Source: an uncultured Bacteroidales bacterium
GTDB taxonomy: Bacteria; Bacteroidota; Bacteroidia; Bacteroidales; Marinilabiliaceae
Assembly (NCBI GenBank): GCA_945607565.1
Contig: CALYZD010000007.1
Coordinates: forward strand, 1 to 53,778
DNA: 53,778 bases
Reading direction: 5' to 3'
The position numbers and the translations under genes are program-made. Numbering within the stretch: position 1 is the stretch's first letter; every line of letters begins with the position of its first letter. The notes beneath the pieces are model-generated. The model was not told where the DNA came from, ran no database searches, and saw nothing but the letters and a program-made list of their open reading frames with translations. Shown here one piece after another: positions 36,987 through 46,800 of the stretch.

Positions 36987-37045
36987 AAAACGACGACAGG
37001 CGGCAACCCATTTTCTCCTTTCGGGTTGCCGCCTGCTGTCGTTTT
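36987..37045. terminator. Bidirectional terminator between menC-GNAT and menB
   Basis: The core CAGGCGGCAACCC (36997-37009) pairs with GGGTTGCCGCCTG (37023-37035). The stem is flanked by an A run on the left and a T run on the right, serving both convergent transcripts. Confidence 0.82.
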
Positions 37046-37064
37046 CGGGTGCGCCGGCGCGATG

Positions 37065-37889
37065 CTACGGAAATTTCGGGTAGCGGCCGAAGTCGGGCCT
37101 GCGCTTTTCGAGGAAGGCATGGCCGCCCTCCTGCGCCTCGTCGGTCAGGTAGTAGAGCAGCGTGGCGTCGCCGGCCAGCTCCTGGATGCCGGCCTGGCCG
37201 TCGAGCTCAGCATTGAGTCCGGCCTTGATCATGCGCAGGGCCATGGGGCTGTGCTGCATCATGGTCTCGGCCCAGCTGACGGTCTCGTCCTCGAGTTCGG
37301 CGAGCGGCACCACCTTGTTGACCAGCCCCATGTCCAAGGCCTCCTGTGCCGAATACTGGCGGCACATGAACCATATTTCGCGTGCCTTCTTCTGCCCCAC
37401 AATCCGTGCCAGATACGACGACCCGAAGCCGGCGTCGAAGCTGCCCACGCGCGGCCCGGTCTGCCCGAAGACGGCGTTGTCCGAGGCTATCGTCATGTCG
37501 CAGACCACGTGCAGCACGTGTCCGCCGCCAATGGCAAAGCCGTTGACCATGGCGATGACCGGCTTGGGCAGCGAGCGAATCTGCTTCTGGACGTCGAGAA
37601 TGTTGAGGCGCGGCACGCCGTCGGTGCCCACGTATCCGCCCCGGCCTTTGACGTGCATGTCGCCTCCGCTGCAGAAGGCCTTGTCGCCGGCGCCGGTCAG
37701 GATGACCACGTTGATGTCGGGGCATTCGCGGCAATAGTAGAAGGCGTCGCTCATCTCGGCCGTGGTGGTGGGTGTGAACGCGTTGCGGTATCGCGGCCGG
37801 TTGATGGTGATGCGGGCGATGCCGTTGTAGATGTCGAACAGGATTTCGGAATACTGTCGGATGGTTTTCCAGTTTCGTGTCTGATTCAT
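37065..37889 (-). CDS. menB: 1,4-Dihydroxy-2-naphthoyl-CoA synthase
   Basis: MenB cyclises o-succinylbenzoyl-CoA to DHNA-CoA. The 274-residue crotonase-family protein starts with [20 protein letters not shown] and has [10 protein letters not shown] for the oxyanion hole, GYAIGGGH-type [14 protein letters not shown], and [18 protein letters not shown] with the catalytic Asp region. It is the last of menF-menD-menB on the minus strand, 21 bases after menD. Confidence 0.97.
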   Translation of the reverse strand: MNQTRNWKTIRQYSEILFDIYNGIARITINRPRYRNAFTPTTTAEMSDAFYYCRECPDINVVILTGAGDKAFCSGGDMHVKGRGGYVGTDGVPRLNILDVQKQIRSLPKPVIAMVNGFAIGGGHVLHVVCDMTIASDNAVFGQTGPRVGSFDAGFGSSYLARIVGQKKAREIWFMCRQYSAQEALDMGLVNKVVPLAELEDETVSWAETMMQHSPMALRMIKAGLNAELDGQAGIQELAGDATLLYYLTDEAQEGGHAFLEKRRPDFGRYPKFP

Positions 37890-37910
37890 ATCGTGGAAAT
37901 GTGTTGGTTG

Positions 37911-39590
37911 TCAGGATAGATGCGGCATGCGGCCTATCGTTTCGTAGTATCGGGCCAGCATCTGTGTGTCGGCGAGGCTGTCGGTGCGGACTTCGAGCAG
38001 GAGCGGCCGGCGTCGCGGGTGTGGCGAGCAGAATGTCTGCATGGCGGCTTCGAGCTGGGCGTCGTCGGTGGCCAGCAGGTATTCGATGTTGTGGTCGGTG
38101 GCCAGGCCAGCCACGGGTGTGGCGTGGCGTGCCATCACGAGGCGCTGCATGCGGTCGTCGGCGTCCATGCCGGGCAGTGTGCGGAGTATCTCGCCGCCGC
38201 CGTTGTTGCACAGCATGATGCGCAGGTTGGGGCTCAGGCTGCTGTTCCACAGTGCGTTGCGGTCGTAGAGGAAGCTCAGGTCGCCGATGACCACATAGTT
38301 GGTGTGTGCCGATGCCGCCGCGTAGCCCACGGCCGCCGACAGCGATCCTTCGATGCCGTTGACGCCCCTGTTGCAGCACACTTCGATGCCTTCGGGCAGT
38401 CGGAACAGCTGTGCGTAGCGCACGGTCGAGCTGTTGGCAAGGTGCAGCGCGGCGGGCGGCGTGATGCTGCGGATAAGGCGGCCCACGGCGTCCATCTGCG
38501 AGAATCCGAACTCGGGTTCGGGCACCATGCGGCAGGCTGCTTCCCACAGGCCGGGGTAGGTGATTGGCTTGTTCTCGAGCATCAGTGCTATGCGTTCGAG
38601 AAATTCGAACGGGTCCATCTCGACCACCGTGGTCAGGCAGCCGAAGGTGTCGGCCACCTTGCCGTCGGCGGCTATGTGCCAGTGCTCGCGCGGCGGGTGG
38701 GTGCGCAGGAATTGCTTGAGGCGCTTCGACACCACGTGTCCGCCGTAGGTTATCAGCAGTTCGGGCCGCAGCTGCTCCATGCGTCGCTCGCTCATGCCGG
38801 CCAGTGCGGCGTCGAAGTTGGTGATGGCGCGGCCGGGCACGGTGCGGTTGCCGATGTGCTCGCTCAGCCAGGCGAAGTGCCGGTAGAGCAGCTTGGCATA
38901 TTTCTTTTCGAACATGTAGATCAGGTTCATCTGTCCCACCACCACCATCCGGCGTTCGGCGGCGTTGAGGCGGTCGATGAGGCTGGTGTAGTCGCGGTCG
39001 TAGTGGTTGAGGCCCACATAGCGGCTGATGACGCGTGCCTCGGGCAGTTCGGTGGCCGTGAAGCTGTATATCGGCTCGTCGACGTGGACGTTGATGTGTA
39101 CCGGGCCCTTGCCCCTGTGGTGCGTCTCGAGCAGCGCCTCGTTGATCATGCGGTTGCAGTGCCACAGGTCTTCGTCGCAGCGCACCGTCGGCAGGTCGAC
39201 CGACATCCTGACCAGCTGCCCGAACACGCCCGGCTGCGGCAGCGTCTGCCCGTCCATCTGCCCGATCCACGCTGCAGGCCTGTCGGCCGAGATGACCACT
39301 ATCGGCACCTGCTGATAGTAGGCCTCGGCCACGGCCGGATGCAGGTTGAGCAGTGCCGAGCCCGACGTGCAGCACACGGCCGTGGGGGCGCCGTCGTGCA
39401 GCGACAGGCCGATGGCGAAGAAGCCGGCGCTGCGCTCGTCGCTGACAGGGTAGCAGGTGATGTTGGGCATCGAGTCGAGCGTGCGGACGATGGCGGCGTT
39501 GCGGCTGCCGGGGCACACCACCGCGCGGGCCACTCCGTGAGCCTTGAGCAGGGCCGCCAGTTGCAGGATGTTGGCTTTGTCGGAATACAT
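37911..39590 (-). CDS. menD: SEPHCHC synthase
   Basis: MenD, a thiamine-diphosphate enzyme, adds succinic semialdehyde from 2-oxoglutarate to isochorismate. The 559-residue protein has the N-terminal [15 protein letters not shown] motif, a central domain, and the ThDP-binding segment [19 protein letters not shown] followed by [12 protein letters not shown]. It starts four bases after menF ends, so the two are almost certainly co-translated. Confidence 0.97.
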   Translation of the reverse strand: MYSDKANILQLAALLKAHGVARAVVCPGSRNAAIVRTLDSMPNITCYPVSDERSAGFFAIGLSLHDGAPTAVCCTSGSALLNLHPAVAEAYYQQVPIVVISADRPAAWIGQMDGQTLPQPGVFGQLVRMSVDLPTVRCDEDLWHCNRMINEALLETHHRGKGPVHINVHVDEPIYSFTATELPEARVISRYVGLNHYDRDYTSLIDRLNAAERRMVVVGQMNLIYMFEKKYAKLLYRHFAWLSEHIGNRTVPGRAITNFDAALAGMSERRMEQLRPELLITYGGHVVSKRLKQFLRTHPPREHWHIAADGKVADTFGCLTTVVEMDPFEFLERIALMLENKPITYPGLWEAACRMVPEPEFGFSQMDAVGRLIRSITPPAALHLANSSTVRYAQLFRLPEGIEVCCNRGVNGIEGSLSAAVGYAAASAHTNYVVIGDLSFLYDRNALWNSSLSPNLRIMLCNNGGGEILRTLPGMDADDRMQRLVMARHATPVAGLATDHNIEYLLATDDAQLEAAMQTFCSPHPRRRPLLLEVRTDSLADTQMLARYYETIGRMPHLS

Positions 39591-39594
39591 ATTA

Positions 39595-40686
39595 TTATAT
39601 GATGGATAAGATTGTGTTCATTTTCTCCTCGGTCTCGTGCCATTCGGCCTCCACGTCCGACGTGGCGAGAATGCCGCCGCCGGCATAGAGCGTCAGCGCG
39701 TCGGCGCCAATCCGGGCGCACCGCAGGTTGACGTAGAGATGCGTCTGCCCGTCGATGCCAGCCGGGCCCACTATGCCCGAATAGTAGCTGCGGTCGTAGC
39801 CCTCGGCCCGGCCTATGATGCCGAGGGCGGCCTCGCGCGGCAGTCCGCACACGGCCGGCGTGGGGTGCAGCGTGGCCACGATGTCGGCTATCGAGTGCCC
39901 GGGCGCGGCAAAGGCTATTTCGGTCTTGATGTGCACCAGCTGGCCCGCGCGCACGGTGAACGGCCGGCTCTGAGTGACAATGGTGCCGATGCGGGCAATG
40001 CGGCCGCGCAGATATTCGGTCACGATGGCCTGCTCCTCGATGTTCTTGCCGCTCCACACCAGGTGCGACGCCTCGTCGGCCGTCATGGTGCCGGCCAGGG
40101 CCACCGTGTGCCATCCGGCTTCGGTGCCGTCGAGGATTATCTCGGGCGAGCATCCTATCCACGTGCCGGCCTCGGGCGTGTGGCACAGATAGACCATGGT
40201 GCGTGGATAGCGTCGGCAGGCGCGTTCGAACATGGCCGCCGGGCTGACCAGCCGCCTGATGGTCCGCCGCCGCGAGAGGACTATCTTGCGCACCTCGCCG
40301 CTCTGCAGATGCCGCATCACCGTGTCGAACGCGCGGCCGTAGTCGCTGCGCGTGGTGGTGCCGCCGTCGGGCAGGGCCAGGCTGCGGGCGGGCAGGGGCT
40401 CGGGCGCGACGCTCCGGAGGGCGCAGTCGATGGCGGCGGCTCCGGTGGCGCACACGTCGGCGCCCACTGTCACGGCCATGGCCGCGCTGCCCGCATCGAA
40501 CGGGAGCATCGCAAAGGCCGGCCGGCTGCCCAGTTCGTCGGCGCCGCCAGCCGGCGGCACGCCGCCCGATGTCTGCAGGGCCAGGCTGCAGGCGCGGGCG
40601 TAGGGCAGCCGGTAGAGCGCAAAGCTGCAGCGGCATCCGGTCAGATAGTCGACAAGGGGCAGGGTGTTGCTCAAAATGAAGTCCAT
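39595..40686 (-). CDS. menF: Isochorismate synthase
   Basis: MenF isomerises chorismate to isochorismate, committing it to menaquinone. The 363-residue protein carries the chorismate-binding family motifs: [40 protein letters not shown] and a C-terminal [20 protein letters not shown]. It heads the minus-strand men unit, with a -7 element at 40736-40743. Confidence 0.94.
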   Translation of the reverse strand: MDFILSNTLPLVDYLTGCRCSFALYRLPYARACSLALQTSGGVPPAGGADELGSRPAFAMLPFDAGSAAMAVTVGADVCATGAAAIDCALRSVAPEPLPARSLALPDGGTTTRSDYGRAFDTVMRHLQSGEVRKIVLSRRRTIRRLVSPAAMFERACRRYPRTMVYLCHTPEAGTWIGCSPEIILDGTEAGWHTVALAGTMTADEASHLVWSGKNIEEQAIVTEYLRGRIARIGTIVTQSRPFTVRAGQLVHIKTEIAFAAPGHSIADIVATLHPTPAVCGLPREAALGIIGRAEGYDRSYYSGIVGPAGIDGQTHLYVNLRCARIGADALTLYAGGGILATSDVEAEWHETEEKMNTILSII

Positions 40687-40735
40687 CGCTAAAAAAAAGT
40701 GGTCGCTACGTTCCTTTTCGGTGAAAAACAGTTGG

Positions 40736-40743
40736 CAAAAATA
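40736..40743 (-). promoter_or_regulatory. -7 element of menF-menD-menB
   Basis: The minus strand reads TATTTTTG, exact consensus, 49 bases before the menF ATG. No clear -33 box was found. Confidence 0.5.
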
Positions 40744-40907
40744 AGACTATTGGCCAATATTATGACCCGCCGTCATGCCAAAAGGCATCAGACACGTCAT
40801 GACAGATTGTGACTTTGGACGGTAGTTTCGGAGCAAAATGTTTCGTATTGAACCTTTTTTTTGTTTTCTTAGCAGCCTCTAAAACTTGAAATCAGTTAAA
40901 TGAACCG

Positions 40908-42461
40908 ATGAACCGTCTACTCTTAATCACAGCTATGATTTTTGTCGCCCTGCCAGTCTTTGGCCAGACTTCGGCCGAAGAAAGGGCCAAAAACTTCCTT
41001 GACGCCGGCAACTATCGCCGCGCACTTATCGAATATCGCAAGGCCTACGCCAAAGACACCAACAGTCTGAGCGTGCTGCGCGGCATCATCACCAGCATCG
41101 TCAACGACGAGAACCCCCGCGAAGCCGCCATCCCATACTGCGAGCGCTACGTCAAGCTCTGTCCCGACGACGCTTCGGTCTACTACGACTACGCCGTGGC
41201 CTGCTTCCACGGCAACAAGTTCGTGGAGGCCCGGCGCTATCTGAACGAATACATCTCGCTGGTGCGCAGCGACAAGGAAATGAAGAAGGCCGACAAGCTG
41301 CAGCGCAACATCGACAACGCACAGCGACTGATGAAGTCGCCGCTGGCCGCCACGTTCGTCAACATGGGCCCGATGATCAACACCGAATACTGCGAAATCA
41401 ACCCCTACATCACCGACGACGACAAGACCGTCATCTTTTCGAGCGACGACAAATACAACTCCGTCGAGCAGATCAACTATTTCAACATCAAATACAGCGA
41501 GCACGACGGCCTGCAGTGGCAGAAGTCAAAGGCCGTGGGCGGACTCGTCAACACGCTCTACGACGAATACATCTCCGGCCTCTCGCACGACAAGACCATG
41601 TTCTTCTGCCACAACCGCTCGGTGCTCTTCCAGCTGGCCTCGGCGCGCTACATGGGCCGCGGCCGCTTCAGCGACGGCGAGGACCTCGGCGTGCCCATCG
41701 ACCAGAAAGGCGACGAAGTGGCGGCCTGCCTAACGCAGTCGGGCGACACCATGATTTTTTCGGGCACCAGCACCGGCGGATACCTCGACCTCTACTATTC
41801 CATCCGCCTGCAGAACGGCAAGTGGGGCGAGCCGCGACCGCTGCCCGGCAAGGTCAACGAGGCCGACGCCGACCAGAGCTACCCGATGCTCGACCTCGGC
41901 GGGCGCCGGCTCTACTTCGCCTCCAACGGCTCCACGTCGATGGGCGGCTACGACCTCTACTATTCGGAGCTCGACATGACCTCCGACGAATGGTCGTGGG
42001 GCGAGCCCGTGCAGCTGCCCTATCCCATCAACGACGCCTACGACAACATGACCATTTCATTCTCGTCCAACCACCGCTACGGCTACATGTCGTGCGTGCG
42101 CCCCGACGGCTTCGGCGGACGCGACATCTATCAGCTTGTGTCAGAGAACGTGGCGAGCACCATGGCCATCTTCCGCTACGAAATACTGATACGCAGCCGC
42201 CCCAAAATCACCAAGCCGGCCACCGTGCCCCTGGTGCAGATCTACAACGCCGACGGCGAGTTGCAGGACCCCGTGACTGTCCGCATGCCGTCGGCCACAT
42301 TCATCGTGGCACTGGCGCCCGGGACCTACACCATGACCATCGATTCGGACGGCACACGGCAATACAAGGAGAAAATCGTCATCGACGAGATAGTCCATCT
42401 GGCCGAGCCCGTGGAGCGCAAGGCCGTGCTCATACCGCTCGAACCGCAGCCGGCAAAATAG
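40908..42461 (+). CDS. Exported TPR/PD40 beta-propeller protein
   Basis: The 517-residue protein has a signal peptide (MNRLLLITAMIFVALPVFGQ), TPR-like helices over about residues 20-145 (ERAKNFLDAGNYRRALIEYR), and PD40/TolB-type blades over about 150-400 (NPYITDDDKTVIFSSDD; YPMLDLGGRRLYFASNG). The last about 90 residues form a beta-sandwich like a carboxypeptidase-regulatory domain. Bacteroidota PorE-like proteins have a similar order but end in an OmpA peptidoglycan-binding domain, which is missing here. It begins a run with the exonuclease, FAH and kinase genes. The region 5' of the ATG repeats ATGAACCG twice. Confidence 0.82.
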   Translation: MNRLLLITAMIFVALPVFGQTSAEERAKNFLDAGNYRRALIEYRKAYAKDTNSLSVLRGIITSIVNDENPREAAIPYCERYVKLCPDDASVYYDYAVACFHGNKFVEARRYLNEYISLVRSDKEMKKADKLQRNIDNAQRLMKSPLAATFVNMGPMINTEYCEINPYITDDDKTVIFSSDDKYNSVEQINYFNIKYSEHDGLQWQKSKAVGGLVNTLYDEYISGLSHDKTMFFCHNRSVLFQLASARYMGRGRFSDGEDLGVPIDQKGDEVAACLTQSGDTMIFSGTSTGGYLDLYYSIRLQNGKWGEPRPLPGKVNEADADQSYPMLDLGGRRLYFASNGSTSMGGYDLYYSELDMTSDEWSWGEPVQLPYPINDAYDNMTISFSSNHRYGYMSCVRPDGFGGRDIYQLVSENVASTMAIFRYEILIRSRPKITKPATVPLVQIYNADGELQDPVTVRMPSATFIVALAPGTYTMTIDSDGTRQYKEKIVIDEIVHLAEPVERKAVLIPLEPQPAK

Positions 42462-42496
42462 CCGCCGCACAGCAAATTTAAATTCATCGTAAATCA

Positions 42497-43264
42497 ATGA
42501 AACTCAACCTTAAACGCCCGATTGTCTTCTTCGATCTCGAAACGACCGGAATCAGCGTCAGCAAAGATCGCATCGTCGAAATATCCATAATCAAGGTCTT
42601 CCCCGACGCCCATGAGGAGGTCCGGACCTACCGCGTCAATCCCGAAATGCCCATCCCGCCCGAGTCGACCGCAATCCACGGCATCTCCGACGCCGACGTC
42701 AGCGACTGCCCGCGATTCAGAGAGATAGCCCGCACGGTGGCGGCGCTTTTCGAAGGCTCGGACGTGGCCGGATACAACTCCAACAAGTTCGACATACCGC
42801 TGCTGGCCGAGGAGTTTCTGCGCGCCGGCATCGACTTCGACATACACAAATGCCGCTTCGTCGACGTCCAGAACATCTTCCACAAAAAGGAAAAGCGCAC
42901 ACTCGAAGCCGCCTACCGCTTCTATTGCGACAAGGAACTGACCGACGCGCACAGCGCCGAGGCCGACGCCCGCGCCACCTACGAGGTGCTCAAGTCGCAG
43001 CTCGACCGCTATCCCGACCTGCTCAACGACGTGGCCTTCCTCTCGGACTACACCACCATGACCCGCAACGTCGACCTGAACGGCCGCATGGTCTACAACG
43101 ACAACGGCGAAGAAGTGTTCAACTTCGGCAAATACAAGGGCTTCCGCGTGGTCGACGTCCTCGCGCGCGACCCGGGATTCTTTTCGTGGATGCTCAACGG
43201 CGACTTCCCGCTCGAAACCAAGCGCATCCTGACGGCCATCAAGCTGCGCACCAAGAATATGTGA
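42497..43264 (+). CDS. DEDDh 3'-5' exonuclease (DNA polymerase III epsilon-like)
   Basis: The 255-residue protein has Exo I VFFDLETTGI (Asp, Glu), Exo II with YNSNKFDIPLL and Exo III HSAEADARAT (His-x4-Asp), making it a DnaQ-type exonuclease acting on DNA or RNA. The C-terminal about 60 residues (FNFGKYKGFRVVDVLARDPG, FFSWMLNGDFP) form the DUF3820-type module that follows the exonuclease domain in many Bacteroidota copies. It lies 35 bases after the PD40 gene and 16 bases before the FAH-family gene. Whether it is polymerase-associated or a stand-alone nuclease is not shown. Confidence 0.92.
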   Translation: MKLNLKRPIVFFDLETTGISVSKDRIVEISIIKVFPDAHEEVRTYRVNPEMPIPPESTAIHGISDADVSDCPRFREIARTVAALFEGSDVAGYNSNKFDIPLLAEEFLRAGIDFDIHKCRFVDVQNIFHKKEKRTLEAAYRFYCDKELTDAHSAEADARATYEVLKSQLDRYPDLLNDVAFLSDYTTMTRNVDLNGRMVYNDNGEEVFNFGKYKGFRVVDVLARDPGFFSWMLNGDFPLETKRILTAIKLRTKNM

Positions 43265-43280
43265 CATTTCATCAGAAGAC

Positions 43281-43892
43281 ATGAAGATAATTTGCGTTGG
43301 GCAGAACTATGCCGCACACGTGGCCGAGCTCGGACACACCATCCCGACCGAGCCGGTCATCTTTCTGAAGCCCGAATCGGCGATTCTGAGGGTCAACAAC
43401 CCGTTTTTCATTCCCGACTTCGCCTCCGAATTTCACTACGAAACCGAAATTGTCGTCCGCATCAACCGCCTCGGCAAGGGCATAGCCAGGCAGTTCGCCC
43501 ACCGCTACTACAGCGAAATAGGCATCGGCATCGACTTCACCGCCCGCGACCTGCAGCGCCGCCTGATGGCCGAGGGCAAGCCGTGGGAGAAGTGCAAGGC
43601 GTTCGACTCGTCGGCGGCCGTGTCGGCCTTTCTGCCCAAGACCGACTTCGCCGACCTGCACAATATCGACTTCCACCTCGACATCAACGGGCAGACGCGC
43701 CAGCGCGGCAACACGTCCGACATGATTTTCGACATCGACACCATCATCTCGCACGTCTCCGAATACTTCACGCTCAAGATGGGCGACCTGATCTACACCG
43801 GCACGCCCGTCGGCGTCGGCCCCGTGGCCATCGGCGACCGTCTCGAAGCCTACATCGGCGACCGCAAGATGATGGATTTCCATATCCGATAG
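43281..43892 (+). CDS. FAH-family hydrolase (acylpyruvase-like)
   Basis: The 203-residue protein opens MKIICVGQNYAAHVAELG and has the metal-binding FHYETEIVVRI (the E-x-E pair) and the closing GDLIYTGTPVGVGPV, the fumarylacetoacetate hydrolase C-terminal fold of YcgM/FAHD1 type. These enzymes hydrolyse acylpyruvates or decarboxylate oxaloacetate, and the substrate here is open. It is six bases from the kinase gene, implying the same transcript. Confidence 0.9.
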   Translation: MKIICVGQNYAAHVAELGHTIPTEPVIFLKPESAILRVNNPFFIPDFASEFHYETEIVVRINRLGKGIARQFAHRYYSEIGIGIDFTARDLQRRLMAEGKPWEKCKAFDSSAAVSAFLPKTDFADLHNIDFHLDINGQTRQRGNTSDMIFDIDTIISHVSEYFTLKMGDLIYTGTPVGVGPVAIGDRLEAYIGDRKMMDFHIR

Positions 43893-43898
43893 CGCGCC

Positions 43899-46800
43899 AT
43901 GATGACCACGGGCAGACAGTTCAGGGCTTTCGCGTGGTGGGCGCTGATGTCGGCGGTGCTCGTCGCGGCACACGTGGTGCTCAACAGCAGCCGCGCCCGC
44001 CTTTACCTGCAGGACTACAACGCCGCGCGCCTCCAGAAGGTCTTCAGCCGACACGAGGCCGCAATCCACCGCGAGCTGCACCAGATAGCCGACAGCGCCG
44101 CCGCCCTCGGGCCCAGCCACCGCGTGGCCGACGTGGGCCGCTTCCTCAACGATTCGCCCTACAGCTACTACGTCTTCGACGCCGACACGCTCGTGGCCTG
44201 GCATCGGGCCGTGGTCCCCCTGGCGCACCTGACGCCGGGCACCTTCCGCGCACGCTTCATGCGATTCGACAACGGCTGGTACTACGTGGCCGGCCTCCGC
44301 TCCGACACGCTGTCGGTCTTCGGGCTGTTCCGCATCAAGTCGCGCTACGCCTTCGAAAACGAATATCTCGACGACGCGCTCCACCCATCGTTCGGCCTCT
44401 CGGGCAACCTGCGCGTCAGCAGTGCCGACAGCCCGACCGACGCCCGCATCCTGACCTCCGACGGCAGTTTCCTCTTCAGCATCCGCCTCAGCGACACCAA
44501 CGAACAGCCCACCTTTGTGCTCGTGGCCGACTTCGTCATGCTCCTGCTGCTCGTCCTGACGCTGATGCAGACCGTCCGCAGCGGCCAGCTGATTCTCATC
44601 GGCTACGGACACCGCAATCTGGCGCTCTTCTGCTCGCTGCTGATGCTCGCCGGCGTCTATGGGCTGATGCTCTCGCTCCAACTCTCGCCGCAGATGTCGG
44701 AGTGGTTCGTCTTTTCGCCGTCGGTGTTCGCCTACGCCAACTGGATGCCGTCGCTGGGCTACCTTTTCCTGCTTTCAGTCATCATTTCGGTGTGGTGCTA
44801 CTGGGTTTTCCGTTTCCTCGACTTCGGCATCGTCGAGCGCCATCCGTTCGTGTTGCACCACCCGACGTTCCTCTATGTCCTTCTGCTACTGCTGCTTCTG
44901 CTGGTCTACATCGGCCTCAACGTCGCCATCGACATCATCGTGCGCCACTCGGTCGACTTGGCCATCTACATCGGTTCGCTCGACGTCTCGGGCGCTTCGA
45001 TGATGAAGCTTGCCGTCATCTCGCTGCTGACGTTGGCCTTCTGGCTGGTGCTCGAGCGCGTCTATGTCGAGATAGTGCCACGGATTGGCTGGCGCAAATG
45101 CCTGACAACCATCGCCTTGTTCGCCGTTCTGGCCGTCTTTCCCGCATCGCTTCTCTTCGACTGGCTCGGACTCTTCGTGTTCGTCTGGTTCATCATCATC
45201 AACCTGATTTATTTCATGATAAAGCGCAATTGCGCCATTGGTCTGAAATACAGCACATTCGTGTGGATGATGTTCCTCTTCGCGCTGTTCGTCATCATCC
45301 GGATGTCGTTCCTCAACATCGAGAAGGAGCGCCGCACGTGCAACCTCCTGGTTCACAACCTGTCGTTCCAGCTGATGCGCGAAGACGACCCCGTGGCCGA
45401 AATGCTTCTGCTCCAGATGGAAAGCAGCCTCCGCACCGACTCCACGCTGCAGGCCTACGTCTCGACCGACGAGACCGACAACCGCATCATTTACAGCTAT
45501 CTGCGCGAGCGCTTTTTCGACGGATACTTCACCCGCTACGATATGCAGGTCATCCCGTGCTACGGCGCGCACAGCACTTTGCAGATTGCCGGCAGCAACG
45601 AGTCGTATGAATGCTACAGCTATTTTGCCAACATGCTGTCAATCTTCGGAGTACGCATCGCGCCCAAGTCCAATTTCTACTGCCTCAAAGACAGCGACGG
45701 CCGCCCCAGCTACTTCGGCAAGTTCAGTTTCTACCGCCCGCAGCGCAACTCGTGGATGCACCTCTACATCGAGATCAACGCCAAGCCCATGTCGCTCGGC
45801 CTCGGCTATCCCGAACTGCTGACCAACAGCCGCGACCGCGTCAATATCAAGCCCTTGCACGGATTCTCCTATGCCAAATACCTCGACGGACGCCTCGTGT
45901 CGAGGCACGGCGACTTCAACTACAACACCTCCGACACCTGGTATCGCGAGCCGCCCGCCGGCGTCAAGACCAAGGTCGACTACGACGGCTTCTCGCACCT
46001 CGTCTACACCGTGCAGGACAGGCAGGTGGTTGTCCTTAGCTATCCCAAACTGACAGTCAGACAGTTCGTTGTCGACTTCTCTTATGTCTTTCTGGGGATG
46101 TTCATCTTCATCTCGCTCGTCCTTTTCCTGATAAAGCCAGCCAACAATCTCATCCTCCGCCACACGTCCATTCAGGAGCGGATTCAGTTCTCGTTCATCA
46201 TGTTCGTGATGATTCTGCTCATACTTCTGTGCGTCGTTTCGGGATTCTATTCGAGCATCCGCTTCGAGGAGAACAGCCGTCTGCAGATGTCGCAGAGCCT
46301 CAGCTCGGTGGTGCGCGAGCTCGAAACCGGGCTGGCCGAGCTGAACGACGAATACGGCGTCATCGACAACGACCAGATTGACAATTGTCTGCAGAAATGC
46401 TCCAACATCTTCATGCTCGATGTTCACCTCTATTCTACTGACGGCCAGCTGATTGCCACATCGCGCCGCGAACTGTTCGACATGGGCGTGGCCGCTCCGC
46501 AGATGAACGCCGAAGTGCTTGCCGCGCTCGGCAGCCGCCACGAGCCCGAATACATCGCCGAAGAGAGCATCGGCCGGCTCAGCTACTACTCGTGCTACGC
46601 CTCGATCTCTGACGAGCAGGGGCGCACCGTCGGCTACGTCAACCTGCCGTTCTTCATGGGCGCCGACGCCCTGCACGACCAGGTCCTCGCCATGGTGGTG
46701 GCGGTGACCAACAGCTACCTGTTTTTTGTCATACTCGCAATCGGCTTCGCCATCATCCTGTCGCGCCGCATCGTGTCGCCTCTGATGTCGATAAGCGAGG

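Noticed and set aside
37207-39516. 769-codon minus-strand frame across menB and menD
   Set aside because: Shadow frame of two well-supported genes; composition is Arg/His/Pro-rich.
43292-45610. 772-codon plus-strand frame across the FAH and kinase genes
   Set aside because: Out-of-phase shadow of both genes, with no protein-like pattern.
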